Positions 45,521-58,700 of a DNA stretch of 64,000 nucleotides are shown here, in pieces. Source of the stretch: Membranipora membranacea. Its lineage: Eukaryota; Bryozoa; Gymnolaemata; Cheilostomatida; Membraniporidae. Under the pieces are notes generated by a model. That model had not been told where the DNA came from and made no database searches. It saw nothing but the letters and a program-made list of their open reading frames with translations. Within the stretch, counting starts at the first letter, position 1. Each line of letters starts with the position of its first letter. The stretch covers positions 6,262,001-6,326,000 of the forward strand of contig OU612072.1 of the NCBI GenBank assembly GCA_914767715.1, in the 5' to 3' direction. The position numbers were made by a program, and so were the translations under genes.

Positions 45521-46962
45521 TTCATGCGTATTGATTGAAACAAAAGCAGAAAGCAAGCTCACCAAATTAATAAAACTAGTTCTGCGAAGCGTCAAAACTA
45601 GAGTGACATTACATGATTGTTGTTCGAAAACTTATATCAAGCTATGTGAATCCTATCACTTTTTGCTCTTTTATGGACAGGTCTAAGCTACCTTAAATCC
45701 ACATACTTTTGTAGTACCTAAGGCTACAGTGATAAGGAACTTGGATTTTCCTATGAATCATAGAAATTCCATTTACTGCCTAGTGATTATTAGGCCTATA
45801 CAGTATACACAACAATCTGATGTTTTGTCTGTGATTGGATGTTTCGGATGGAAACAACCAATCATTACATCGACTGATAGGCCTAGTTGATACACAAGAA
45901 TTTATGTCGTCCAGGTGGGTGGTCCAGGTGGTCGTCCAGGAATTTATGTCGTCCAGGTGGGTGCTAAAACTTTTAGGTATATTAAATGAAAGACCATAAC
46001 AAGCTTATCTTGTAACTATAAAAAGGGAGAAGAAGCAGCCAGAGAAAATAACAAGCAAAAGCCAAAGTCACATGTTCCCATATTACATATCACAATGTGA
46101 TAAAAGACGACAATCAGTTTGAAGGTGTGAGATGAAGGAAAATTATTGTCAACAGTTATTGCATTCTCTGTATTTTGTAATCGGAACGGACCTTGCTATT
46201 TTTCTCAATACAACTGAAAAAGTGAGAATATGTCAATCAAATCAAACAAATCAGATCTAGTGTTTCAAAAAATATTTCCAGTTGGTATTTTAGTTTTGAT
46301 TGCAATTTTCCAACTCATCATCATTGACATTGGTCGAGTTAATCAGTATAAACCCTAGACTGTGTACTAACCATCAGTAAGCCGCATTACTGCTATACAG
46401 CTTGTCGATTATGTCCCTCTATTGTGTGCCTCATTGCATCCTAGCCTGGGCAGGCTGTTGTGTCAGGGGTGGGTGGGTGGGGAGGGTACCCTCTCCCCAC
46501 CCGCCCACCCCTGACACGACAGCCTGCCCAGGCTAATTGCATCCAGTATTAATAGGTAACATTTTATTAATTATGCATTGCTCTAAAGCCTTAAAATTTA
46601 AATCCCACAATAAGATAAATCTGTCACTAATGCTGCCTTCTGTCCCTATCATCTTGATTCCCCGAGATCCAATATCTCATCTTATTGTTTGAGCTAGTTC
46701 ATTGCTAAGATGATGCAATCTATCACAGTGCTCAGTGAATGCTATTTACATCCAAGTGATCGACGCCATTGAGTCATGAATTCCAAGTCTCTGAGCGTTG
46801 CACTCTCAGGTATAAATTCTCCAATGAGAGAGACTTCACTATAACAAGTTATCCTCCCGTTGTCATCTGCAATGAGTGAATTACAGAATGCGTCCAGATC
46901 TGTATGGGAGTAGCCAGTTTTATCAAAAAACCATAGGGTTTGTTGGTACAGTCCATGTTGTA
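45521..46962. other. 5' flank of T2
   Basis: Matches 16692-20410 apart from the transposon that the first cassette holds (its empty site is near 46384). At 45905-45960 a short GTCGTCCAGGTGGGTGG segment is locally repeated. The region 46740-46960 carries the conserved open frame described at 20177-20416. Confidence 0.5.
46442..46535. mobile_element. 94-bp foldback element with 9-bp target duplication
   Basis: Same element and same ATTGCATCC flanks as at 19895-19986. The two copies differ by a few bases in the GC-rich stem, where changes on both sides often keep pairing. Confidence 0.8.
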
Positions 46963-47497
46963 TTTTTTTTTATGTGTGTTTATTGCTTACTATAAAAACT
47001 AGAATGAATAAAACGGTATCAAAGGTATATAAAAAGTTAAAAAGCAATGGGACAGTCAGATAGCACGAAGCTAGAGCAGAGACTGCCCGACTAGGACTCT
47101 CGACGCCACACTCGCCTGCTGGAACAACAGAGCGAAACATCCGCAACCTGCACACAATCAAAACCCCTCCCACAGGCGCGCCGCCAGGCCACCCAAGGAA
47201 CCAGACCGAGCACATGTCTCCACTCCCATAAGGTACCTGTTGTACAGGTTGACACCATGGCACAACAGGAACCTCTCACCTCGCTTGTTTTTGTTTGGAA
47301 ATTATTTAATCTTGATGATCTGATTTAAGAGAGTTGATAAACTCATTCGAAAATGTTCTTAAAGATAGTTTTAAAGAGCAGTATTGGAATACCATATTCA
47401 AAGGCATTATATTTTAAGTCTTAAAAAGGGTTGAAACATGATCTCTGGTTTTTTACTTTAAAATCACTCTTACACAAGCTTTTTGGAGAAGACAATA
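46963..47497 (-). mobile_element. About 535-bp insertion with a poly-T end, probable retroelement fragment on the minus strand
   Basis: The first cassette reads continuously through this point (20406, CATGTTGTATAAAAGACA). Here the sequence leaves after GTTGTA with a run of T and returns at TAAAAGACA. The middle (about 47060-47280) is markedly GC-richer than everything around it. A T-run at the left end would be a poly(A) tail on the minus strand, as for a SINE or truncated LINE. Flanking duplication is at most a few bases. I cannot name the family. Confidence 0.55.
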
Positions 47498-49044
47498 TAA
47501 AAGACATATTTGAAGTACTTAGTTTAATTCACCACTTGGTGGTTGTTAGATGTGTGGCAGGTCCTGTATGGAACTCATCCGGCCTCTACCACCAACAACA
47601 TTTCTGTAAGGCCTTGAGTCTTGTGAAATATGTCCCATACATCACCTGCCACACATCTTACAACACCCGTCGCTAGCACCAGTTTTAAGTGTCCATTCGA
47701 AACAGCATAAGTTTTTGGCAAGTATGTGTATATAGTTATAATACCAAATATTTCATTCCAAAATTGCTCACCTATAGACCATATTATGTATACGCAAAGT
47801 GAAAAGCTAGTCATCATAGTTGCCTCATTGAAATACCAACACAGCACTGAAAATTTGATTATTTTAATAAAAGGCCCCAGTTTTGAGTTATCTCCCTCTT
47901 TGGTCCATGGGCGGGCAACTCTTACTGACTTGAAAAGTTGAAACATTGATGTCTTCAAAACTTTTGCATACATGAAGACATCATTAATTTCTTCAAAACA
48001 AAATTCCTGAGAAATAGTAGCAAAATGAAGAGCAAAGCATTCTCCATCTCTCTATCATTTTTATTGGTACTAAAACTTGACCAGGCCTTGCAGTGATTGC
48101 ATTTTTATATGGTGTAAGATCTGATCATAAGAGCTGGTAAAAAATGATACTTCAAATGGCAGGGCTGTCAACCACTTTTTTGTGTGGAAAAAATACTAAC
48201 TAGTTTAGTTATTACTTGCTAGGCCTATCTTTTTATTTTATATATATATATGGTTTCTTGCTGTTGGGGGTAGACGAGATATACGATAGGTGTTTTGTAG
48301 GTAATTAAGTGCAGCAGGCCAGTGACATGCGGGTTGGGTAACATTCTCTTGATGGGAGGGTTTAAGTGGGTCCACTCAGAAAACAGTTTTGCAATGGGAC
48401 TGACTCTAAAATTGAATCAATTGTCGGAGGCCCCTCATCTTTATCAGCGTTGATGACAGTCGGATCTGTGATCCTCTGTAGTCATATCCAGTAAATTGTC
48501 AGTAGTAACATCATCAACTGTAGGAATAAACAGATTTTGCTGGGATGGTTTACATGGTTGGGCCAGATGAGACTCAGACCAAAGAGGACCGGGCCCCTGT
48601 TAGTCCTTGCTCAGCCCTGCATTGTAGAAATAGTGATGTAGTAGCCTGTTTTATGAAATAAATCATAGTATAGGGTTTGTTCGCGCAGCTCATGTTGCGT
48701 GCTAAGAGATCATTTAGGTACAAGTATGTAGTCGTCCAACCAATCCAACTCTCTTGACTTGATCCAACACTCAGGTGTTTTGAGATGTGTGGCAGGTGCT
48801 GCGGACATGTCTTACAGCACTCATGCGGCCCCTACAACACACGTCTTACAGCACCGGTCGCCAGCACCGGTTTTAGTGCCAATTCAGAACCGCATAAATT
48901 TATGTAAAGTGCCCATACCAAGAGTACCCATGTTTCACTTACTCTCTTGGCTAGTCTCCCTGCTGCCAAAAATAGAAGAATATTCCAATTTAATACATGT
49001 AATTATGGGTGCAAGGAGTATCAGCTGTTACTCCTAGAAAGAAA
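47498..49044. other. Spacer upstream of R3
   Basis: Matches 20407-22150 of the first cassette, less its extra local copy. No certain gene. Palindromic pairs such as ATGTGTGGCAGGT ... ACCTGCCACACAT (about 47550-47655) suggest an old foldback element. Confidence 0.4.
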
Positions 49045-49048
49045 TTAA

Positions 49049-49425
49049 AGGGCAACCAAGGTTTCAAACAACTTCTCATTGATGGCCATTGATTAATAGC
49101 AGATTGCACCTTCTGCATGGGGAAAAAGACATAATATAATTCGGATGATTATTCAGCCAGAATTCTTGTGAAACATTTCTTCCATCAGGTACTCAAACTC
49201 AGCTAAAAGAGAATACCACATAGTAGTTTCCTGTTCCTGTGATTATTTAGCCTGTGCTCTATAATTATTACAGCAAAGTCTTGGTACCTCCCCTAAACTG
49301 AAGTGTTACCCAGCTTAGAGTCAGCAACTACTTTGAGTTTTGCGTCGCGTAATGCACAAAGCTGATGCTGCCCAGCACATTATTTGCTACCCATTAATGC
49401 ATTGCTGCGAAACCTTGGTTGCCCT
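49049..49425. mobile_element. 377-bp MITE with TTAA target duplication
   Basis: The ends are AGGGCAACCAAGGTTTC and its exact inverse GAAACCTTGGTTGCCCT. Each is bordered by TTAA (49045-49048 and 49426-49429). The first cassette has the single site as TGAA near 22160, so the insertion is specific to this cassette. TTAA duplication is typical of piggyBac-type elements. It has no coding capacity. Confidence 0.85.
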
Positions 49426-49799
49426 TTAAACTGAATTAGTTATACAGTTAGTTACTGTAAATATGTGATTGAATAGTGCTCAATTGCAAGAGTAGAGCAA
49501 GGCTATAACTCACATGTTTTATGGGTTATAAGCAATGTATGTGTTGTTTCAATTTGATTACACACTAAAACAGGCATAGACCTTTAATATTCCTATAATA
49601 CCTACCTTTAAAGCTAGTTATCAGCAACATTTAGGTTTGTTGATTGCAAACTCTGTTGTTTCTTTCCCCGATTCATTGGGAGAACAGAATTCATTTTTAT
49701 ACCCTCTTTTTGTAGAGGGGAGTACTAATATAGATTACTGAAGTTTTGGAGATGGGATAACATGAGTATTGTGTGAGGAAGCCTGGTTTTGAAAGCGAC

Positions 49800-52700
49800 A
49801 TGTCTAATGATAAAACTTCTCTGGTCACACTCCTGCTCTGCTTTCTACCAAGGTAAGACGAGCTCCACTTTATACAATAAAAAAAAAGCAATTTGCACGT
49901 ACATAAGAAGAAATTTGTATAAAGACATTTGCTTAACATGGTGCTTAAAGAAGTGATGCTTAACATATATTTACTTTATTGGAAACCAAAGTCATCTCAT
50001 TCGAGGTGTTCTGCACTCAGTGCCAGAAAAAAAACGTTTTAAAGAAAAAAAAAGAAACAGAAAGGAAATAATATCATCAATGATTTGATGATAAGATCGT
50101 CGATAATATCATGGTGATTAAGTCATATTTTTAATCAATAATATGGGCGCAATACATGTGACCTGAGTGGCTTGATATCCTTACAATTGATGCACTACTT
50201 TACTAGTATTATATGTCACAGTACCATGACTGAATACTCCTTAACTAATCCAATTGCCTGCACTCCAGTTGCTCCCTTCCACTGGTTACAACACTACAGC
50301 GTGACCAGTGGATCAGGACTCAGGAGCAACTCCCAATGCAGGCAAATGGACCAAACTTTATCTAATGTTTGCCCCTCCATTTGTATGTGGGCTACTCAGG
50401 TCAGTTGTGCCTTAGCGCCTTTTCAACTGATATTGAGACTTAGCTACAGTGTTATTGTTATTTGAGCCTGACAAATATTTCATAATTACCTTACAGTCTG
50501 TGTCTCAGTACTGGATATTATGAACTCAACGGTAACATCACATCCATACAAGTAGACTTTGTCCCTGGATTTACTGGAGAATATCCGTGTATCGGTGCAT
50601 TGCAGGTAATAAATAATGATTTCATAAATATTGATCTTGTACCTGCTGCAAGAATACGATAATGTAGTGTTAATATTACTTCTGTTGCAACTTTGTTCCC
50701 AAAAGTGGGAAAGTCCTTAATTTCTTGGGATTTAAAAGAGGAGATAAATTGAGGTCCCTGAATATTTTACCATTATTGGTTGTGTAAACGCCAAGTCCAT
50801 AATAGCTTATTATTGAAGATCGCTCAAAGTGACACTCAGTACTGGTTAGCTTGTTGTTATAATGTTTTGTAATCAACCACCAGGAAAAGAGGCAGCTGAT
50901 TATGAAATGCCGCATCCACCTTGCCTGTACCAATACGGCAATACTGTCATCTGCCATTGTTAGAAATTGACAGATGGAAAACTGACGGCGTAGGATTAAA
51001 ATATTTTTCTACCTAACTTCTTCTAATCAGATGGGATGTAAGCAGGTTATTAGTAGGAGTATTTATATGTATGTATTACTTACAGATAGACAGATGGGAT
51101 ATAAGCAGGTTATTAGTAGGAGTATTTATATGTATGTATTACTTACAGATAGACAGATGGGATATAAGCAGGTTATTAGTAGGAGTATTTATATGTATGT
51201 ATTACTTACAGATACACAGATGGGATGTTAGCAGGTTATTAGTAGGAGTATTTATATGTATGTATTACTTACAGATAGACAGATGGGATATAAGCAGGTT
51301 ATTAGTAGGAGTATTTATATGTATGTATTACTTACAGATAGACAGATGGGATATAAGCAGGTTATTAGTAGGAGTATTTATATGTATGTATTACTTACAG
51401 ATACACAGATGGGATGTTAGCAGGTTATTAGTAGGAGTATTTATATGTATGTATTACTTACAGATAGACAGATGGGATATAAGCAGGTTATTAGTAGGAG
51501 TATTTATATGTATGTATTACTTACAGATAGACAGATGGGATATAAGCAGGTTATTAGTAGGAGTATTTATATGTATGTATTACTTACAGATACACAGATG
51601 GGATATAAGCAGGTTATTAGTAGGAGTATTTATATGTATGTATTACTTACAGATAGACAGATGGGATATAAGCAGGTTATTAGTAGGAGTATTTATATGT
51701 ATGTATTACTTACAGATAGACAGATGGGATATAAGCAGGTTATTAGTAGGAGTATTTATATGTATGTATTACTTACAGATACACAGATGGGATGTTAGCA
51801 GGTTATTAGTAGGAGTATTTATATGTATGTATTACTTACAGATAGACAGACGGAATGTAAGCAGGTTACTAGTAGGAGTATTTATATGTATGTATTACTT
51901 ACAGATACACAGATGGGATGTTAGCAGGTTATTAGTAGGAGTATTTATATGTATGTATTACTTACAGATAGACAGATGGGATATAAGCAGGTTACTAGTA
52001 GGAGTATTTATATGTATGTATTACTTACAGATAGACAGATGGGATATAAGCAGGTTATTAGTAGGAGTATTTATATGTATGTATTACTTACAGATACACA
52101 GATGGGATGTTAGCAGGTTATTAGTAGGAGTATTTATATGTATGTATTACTTACAGATAGACAGATGGGATATAAGCAGGTTATTAGTAGGAGTATTTAT
52201 ATGTATGTATTACTTACAGATACACAGATGGGATGTTAGCAGGTTATTAGTAGGAGTATTTATATGTATGTATTACTTACAGATAGACAGATGGGATATA
52301 AGCAGGTTATTAGTAGGAGTATTTATATGTATGTATTACTTACAGATAGACAGATGGGATATAAGCAGGTTATTAGTAGGAGTATTTATATGTATGTATT
52401 ACTTGCAGATAGACAGATGGGATGTAAGCAGGTTACTAGTAGGAGTATTTATATGTATGTATTACTTACAGATACACAGATGGGATGTTAGCAGGTTATT
52501 AGTAGGAGTATTTATATGTATGTTTTAATTACAGATAGACAGATGGGATGTAAGCAGGTTATTAGTAGGAGTATTTATATGTATGTATTACTTACAGATA
52601 GACAGATGGGATGTAAGCAGGTTATTAGTAGGAGTATTTATATGTATGTATTACTTACAGATACACAGATGGGATGTTAGCAGGTTATTAGTAGGAGTAT

Positions 52701-55700
52701 TTATATGTATGTTTTAATTACAGATAGACAGATGGGATGTAAGCAGGTTATTAGTAGGAGTATTTATATGTATGTATTACTTACAGATAGACAGATGGGA
52801 TGTGAGCAGGTTATTAGTAGGAGTATTTATATGTATGTTTTACTTACAGATAGACAGACGGGATGTAAGCAGGTTACTAGTAGGAGTATTTATATGTATG
52901 TATTACATCCAGATAGACAGAAGGGATGTTAGCAGGTTATTAGTAGGAGTATTTATATGTATGTATTACTTACAGATAGACAGATGGGATGTAAGCAGGT
53001 TATTAGTAGGAGTATTTATTTGTATGTATTACTTACAGATAGACAGATGGCATGTTAACAGGTTATTAGTAGGAGTATTTATATGTATGTATTACTTACA
53101 GATAGACAGATGGGATATAAGCAGGTTATTAGTAGGAGTATTTATATGTATGTATTACTTACAGATAGACAGATGGGATATAAGCAGGTTATTAGTAGGA
53201 GTATTTATATGTATGTATTACATCCAGATAGACAGAAGGGATGTTAGCAGGTTATTAGTAGGAGTATTTATATGTATGTATTACTTACAGATAGACAGAT
53301 GGGATGTAAGCAGGTTATTAGTAGGAGTATTTATTTGTATGTATTACTTACAGATAGACAGATGGCATGCTAACAGGTTATTAGTAGGAGTATTTATATG
53401 TATGTATTACTTACAGATAGACAGATGGGATGTTAGCAGGTTATTAGTAGGAGTATTTATATGTATGTATTACTTACAGATAGACAGATGGGATATAAAC
53501 AGGTTATTAGTAGGAGTATTTATATGTATGTATTACATCCAGATAGACAGAAGGGATGTTAGCAGGTTATTAGTAGGAGTATTTATATGTATGTATTACT
53601 TACAGATAGACAGATGGGATGTAAGCAGGTTATTAGTAGGAGTATTTATTTGTATGTATTACTTACAGATAGACAGATGGCATGTTAACAGGTTATTAGT
53701 AGGAGTATTTATATGTATGTATTACTTACAGATAGACAGATGGGATGTTAGCAGGTTATTGGTAGGAGTATTTATATGTATGTATTACTTACAGATAGAC
53801 AGATGGGATGTAAGCAGGTTATTAGTAGGAGTATTTATATGTATGTATTACTTACAGATAGACAGATGGGATGTTAGCAGGTTATTAGTAGGATTATGTA
53901 CACGCAGCTCCTCAGGCCTCTCAGGTGCTATAGGATATCTACAGTCTTATACTGACTCAGGACTAACTCAATCTGTCAATGGTGAGACTGTGTGGCTTCT
54001 TCATATGGGGCTGGCACAATGTTTTTTTTATCAATGCTGTTGTCTTTTTGGTCAGAGTGAAGTTTGAAAGGTTATATAATATACTGTTGAAGCTGTCCAC
54101 TTTATCCCGATGAGGGGAAAAGTCTGTAGCTAGAGTGTAGTATGTTGATATATGTATGTATGTATATATGATTTTGTGGAGTATATTTCTTCTCTTCACA
54201 TTTTTGTATTTGTAGTACTGTATGGTGATATCACATTAGCTCGACCAATCAGAGGCAATGTAACAGATGGATATAATATATCAGCTGAGATGATCTCCCC
54301 ACAGTATTTATATCAGACAGTTGATAGAAGGATATTATTCTCTGATGTTAAATCTTGTGGTAGACAAATACAGATAGATACAGGGCTAGTATCTACTGTA
54401 CACGGTAGGTCATCATTACTAGCGAATCTTAGAACATAGAGAATTATATCGGCTCAATGATGAAATCTATATATTCTAATCATGTCAGCTGCCTAGTCTG
54501 AGGTTCATATCACGCAACAGCGCAAAAGTTGTTTGCCATGTTTCAGAATGATCGAATTTGATATTGCTGTAATATTATACCAGTTTTCCAATCCAAGCGT
54601 AACCTTAAGTGATGCCTATACATTCAGGCCCAGACGCAGCCGTACCACTAAACGACAGTGGAGTTTTTTTCATTCCTTTATAAATTTTTACAACAACATT
54701 TTATGTACAACTGAGTTACACCGAGGGCTGACATATTCATACATTTCTTCATCATCCTCGCCATGATATCGTCTGTAAAAATACAAATCAATCAATCCCC
54801 AAAGATTTTCAGCGCTAGTTTGCTGGTGGGAGAATTCTGTTAACAGCCACATCCTTATCCCTGTTAAATAATGGAATGTCACCATAAGCATCCCATGTAG
54901 AGTTTGTGCAATGACATGCCAAAGAAGTGGCTATTCCACTTGAAACCCATGTTAACCATCAAATTAAAATGAGCTAGTGCTGCTATACAATAACCTTCTC
55001 ACTGAATTTATGGGTGACAATGATATTATTATATTATCTCAGGACCTTGTTCACTGAGCGGAACGCTCGATCTCTCCGATACAGTTACATTTAATCAGTC
55101 TCTCATATTCGGTATGACTTACTATGAGGATAGAGATATGTGGGTCTATGCTCTCGTCAATTTGGTATGTTCAGATCACAGTCTACCAATGCAGTTAAAA
55201 CATTCAATATCCCATATAACTTAGCTCAGTCTCAGCTCAGGATCTTTCTTGCCCAAGATATGGATTTAACTCGATCTGATTTATTGAGGATGACAGGAAA
55301 TGCCCCTTAAAGCATCTAAGATTAAAAGCTTGAGTTTCTTGTTCTTTGGGTGAGGAGGATAAAAATACTTGATGTCATAGCAACAAATTTATAGCAGTTA
55401 AAGACAAATCCTGAATTGTTATTTCCTAATGAGAATATTGATTTTCACTGATGAAAATGATTATTAACAATAGAAAATTGGAATGGCTCCTTGTATAGTG
55501 GAAAGGCGGTGCCTCTACAGAGTACAGTAATACCTTGTTCAGCTCCTGTGTATTTACTTATAAGCTGTCTTGAGAACTGTTACGCCTAACCGGCCTTGCT
55601 GGGGACAGCACTGGTATATATGTACTTATATATTATTGACAGGGTATATATGTATACGCAGGAGATGGATCTCATAGTAGAAGATTAGTAAATATAGTAG

Positions 55701-58700
55701 ATATATCACATACAGTTACAGACTCAGTACAACAGATCATACAAGATCCCAGAGATATACAAATCATGTGGCAGAAAGTCAGCAGAGGTTTGTTACTTTG
55801 TTTGTTTCCTTCTAAGTTCACCTGTTACATTTACATTAAGCTGCTTCATATCACCTGAGCGAATCAATTTGCCGATGTATTGGGTATATATTTCTCTGTT
55901 TAGTGATCTGCTCCTCTAGAGGCATCATTGAAGATAGTCCATTGAACTCCCTCAGCAGGAACATGGAGGATTCCTTGAAAAACTATAAGTCCCAAGGGGG
56001 GGGGGGTTGGTGTTTAATTCCTCAAACTGTCAGCATTTTCCTTCATAAAACCAAGGAGTTAACTCCTTGATAAAACCAACAATGAGGCCTGATACTATTC
56101 GTATTGAAAGGACATAGTTATACAAAGCCAGAATATGCTTCAAGATTCGGTGGAAACTGCTGACTGTATTGTGTTGGTATGTGATGCTTCTGATAATTGA
56201 GTGACCTGATATCACACTCACTTAAATACAGCTCAAAGATGATTAATGTAATTTACCTACCTCAGGTTGATTCCATTCCTGATCACTGTTGTTCAAGAGC
56301 ACAGATGTTCATCAGTTACCTTACTGACATGACTAAATAACTGTTCTACTACGACGGAAGCTTCACTTTTATTAAATCATAATAATTTTCATATTTTCAG
56401 GTATTAATAAATACAACATGACAGACATTGATTCTATTAATGGAGACATAATACATGGAGATAATTTCTGGAGATTTGTCAGGTAGGCTATCCAGTCAAC
56501 GGTAGAGATTTCAGAATCTCACTTATTTTTAATTGTGCCTCAGATAGCCCTGTGTCAGCCTCCTTCTATCTCTCACTTCCATATATTAAAGTGGTTGGAT
56601 ATAGTTTGATCAGAGAATCCCATCAAGGAGTTAAAGTCTTCAACTCCTCGGTCCCATGTTACTCCTTGGCTTGATAGTTATTTCCGGTAGAGTTTTTTCG
56701 AGCTAATTGCGATATTGATACGGTAGCTTAACACAGCCTCCAAAAGAGTCTGCTATCACTAATAGCTGGGTAACAGTGAGTGAGTGCAGTGAGAGGGTTG
56801 ATGCTAAGTCTCATACAAAACATCGGATCCATACTTATATCCTAAGTCAGTCGTCCATGCTGCAGGGAAAGTGAATGAGAAGTGTCACTTTGATGATAGT
56901 TTTTTTCTTTGTCTATCCTCATTCCTTAAGTTAAGGTTCTGTCACTGCATTAAAAGCATTTAAAAAATATGATTGTAGATTGACAATAAAAGAATATAAT
57001 ATATAGTTAAGTACGGGATATGAGGGTTTCTTGCAACCATCATCGGCTGTTTCTCGGCTATTTATTATAGCAGACCCTAACATGCACTTTCAGATTTTAC
57101 AAGTTGTGACACCATATTTTTGCTTTTAATCACTTTGCTCTCTGCTAGCAGCATTTTTGGCAATTATTCGCTGTTCAACATTATGTAAGGGAAATGTTCA
57201 CCATTGCAATCAGCTCAGAGGAACAACTGTCAAACCTTAACCAGCTATTTTCTTAATGAAGTTGCAGTTCTAGCCACACTTTTTGGCTCAGGCTGCAAAC
57301 AGTCTAGGATGAAGTTATACAGATAACCTTAACCTTAATAACTACTTTCAAAAGTTGGAAAGATTTTTCTGTCATCCTTGTTTAGGTAGATATTGGTGTC
57401 ATACCGCCACCACAATCAAAGAACTCAAAATATCTCAACCCACCATATGAGATGGGAGAAGTACTTATATCAATGTTCCTCTCTATACTCTATCTTCAGC
57501 TACACAGGAAGATTTGAATCAGCTGACAGCACAGCTCTATATTATAATCAGACTGATGGTAATGAGATAGGACAAACTGATGCTGAATTACTATTCTCTC
57601 CTAGTGCTGCGCCAGTCATCACGATCGCTGATACAGAGCAAGATAGGCTCTTCTTCATAGATACAAGAAATGGTATGCTTCTGCTCGTATCTCTTCTCAA
57701 GTTAATTCTCAAGCATTGGTTGAACACGCAGTAATTAAGATTTTTGAAAAGTGTGATTGTAGTTTTAATTTAAATATTCCCTATTGGAAGCCATCATAGA
57801 AACTAATGCAAGGCTAACCTTCTAAAATATTCAAGTTATTTTATATGTTTGGTAATGGTTGAGTTAGCCTGTCAAGACAGGCTACAGTGTGGTCACCCTT
57901 CCTGGTTTGATATTCGAGTTACACTAATCTAGTTTCAAGTTATCTGCACAACATCAAGGAGAAGACAATAAATACATATGAGATATTGATTAAATTTGGA
58001 GTTGTCTAATCAACATCAGGGAGAAGACAATAATTATATATGAGACATTAGTCTAATTTTGAGTTGTCTAATCAACATCAAGGAGAAGACAATAAATATA
58101 TAGAATGTAAGTTGTGTCAGGGAGTGGGGAGGGTTATACAGTGTTGCATACGTTTTTGTTATACTTATACAGGAGATCAGCAGGTATTGTGTAGAGGTAA
58201 CAGTTCCTTCTATAGAGACGGTGATGAGACCGACTGTGTGTTTCAGTCTATATCAGCAGCCTTCTGGAGAGGTGACTCCGAGTTACTGATATATGAGAGA
58301 CTGGCAGATGTGTTCAGAGTAGTTAAACTAGATGGTATGTATGAAGCTATAGATGTATAGATCTAGTGGTATTGTGGATATGTGTTGTACTGTTTATCAT
58401 AATGTCATCTAGCAAGTCTTGCTTCTGTTTTCAAACTTCAGAGTGATTAAACTTGAAGGTAATGCTAAGGTACTGAAATCAAATCATGTATATCAGTGGC
58501 CTGTACCCAGTTAGATTGTAGATGTGAATTTAAGGTAATTCAACTAGAGTATTACTACTAGCATCGAGGATCTGAACACATTGTATGTGGAATATGGGAT
58601 TACACAGATTTCTGTGTAGAGATTCATCTGTGCACCACATTTGATTTGCAGTTAGTTCAGTGTGCTAAAAATTTGCCATAAATACCTTGTAGGACCAGCT

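Noticed and set aside
23773-53893. CRISPR array
   Set aside because: The units are contiguous with no unique spacers, the genes around are spliced eukaryotic genes, and no cas genes are present.
51071-54067. 485- and 431-residue repetitive open frames
   Set aside because: Same array in R3, interrupted by TAA in two units. The open frame follows from a repeat length divisible by three.
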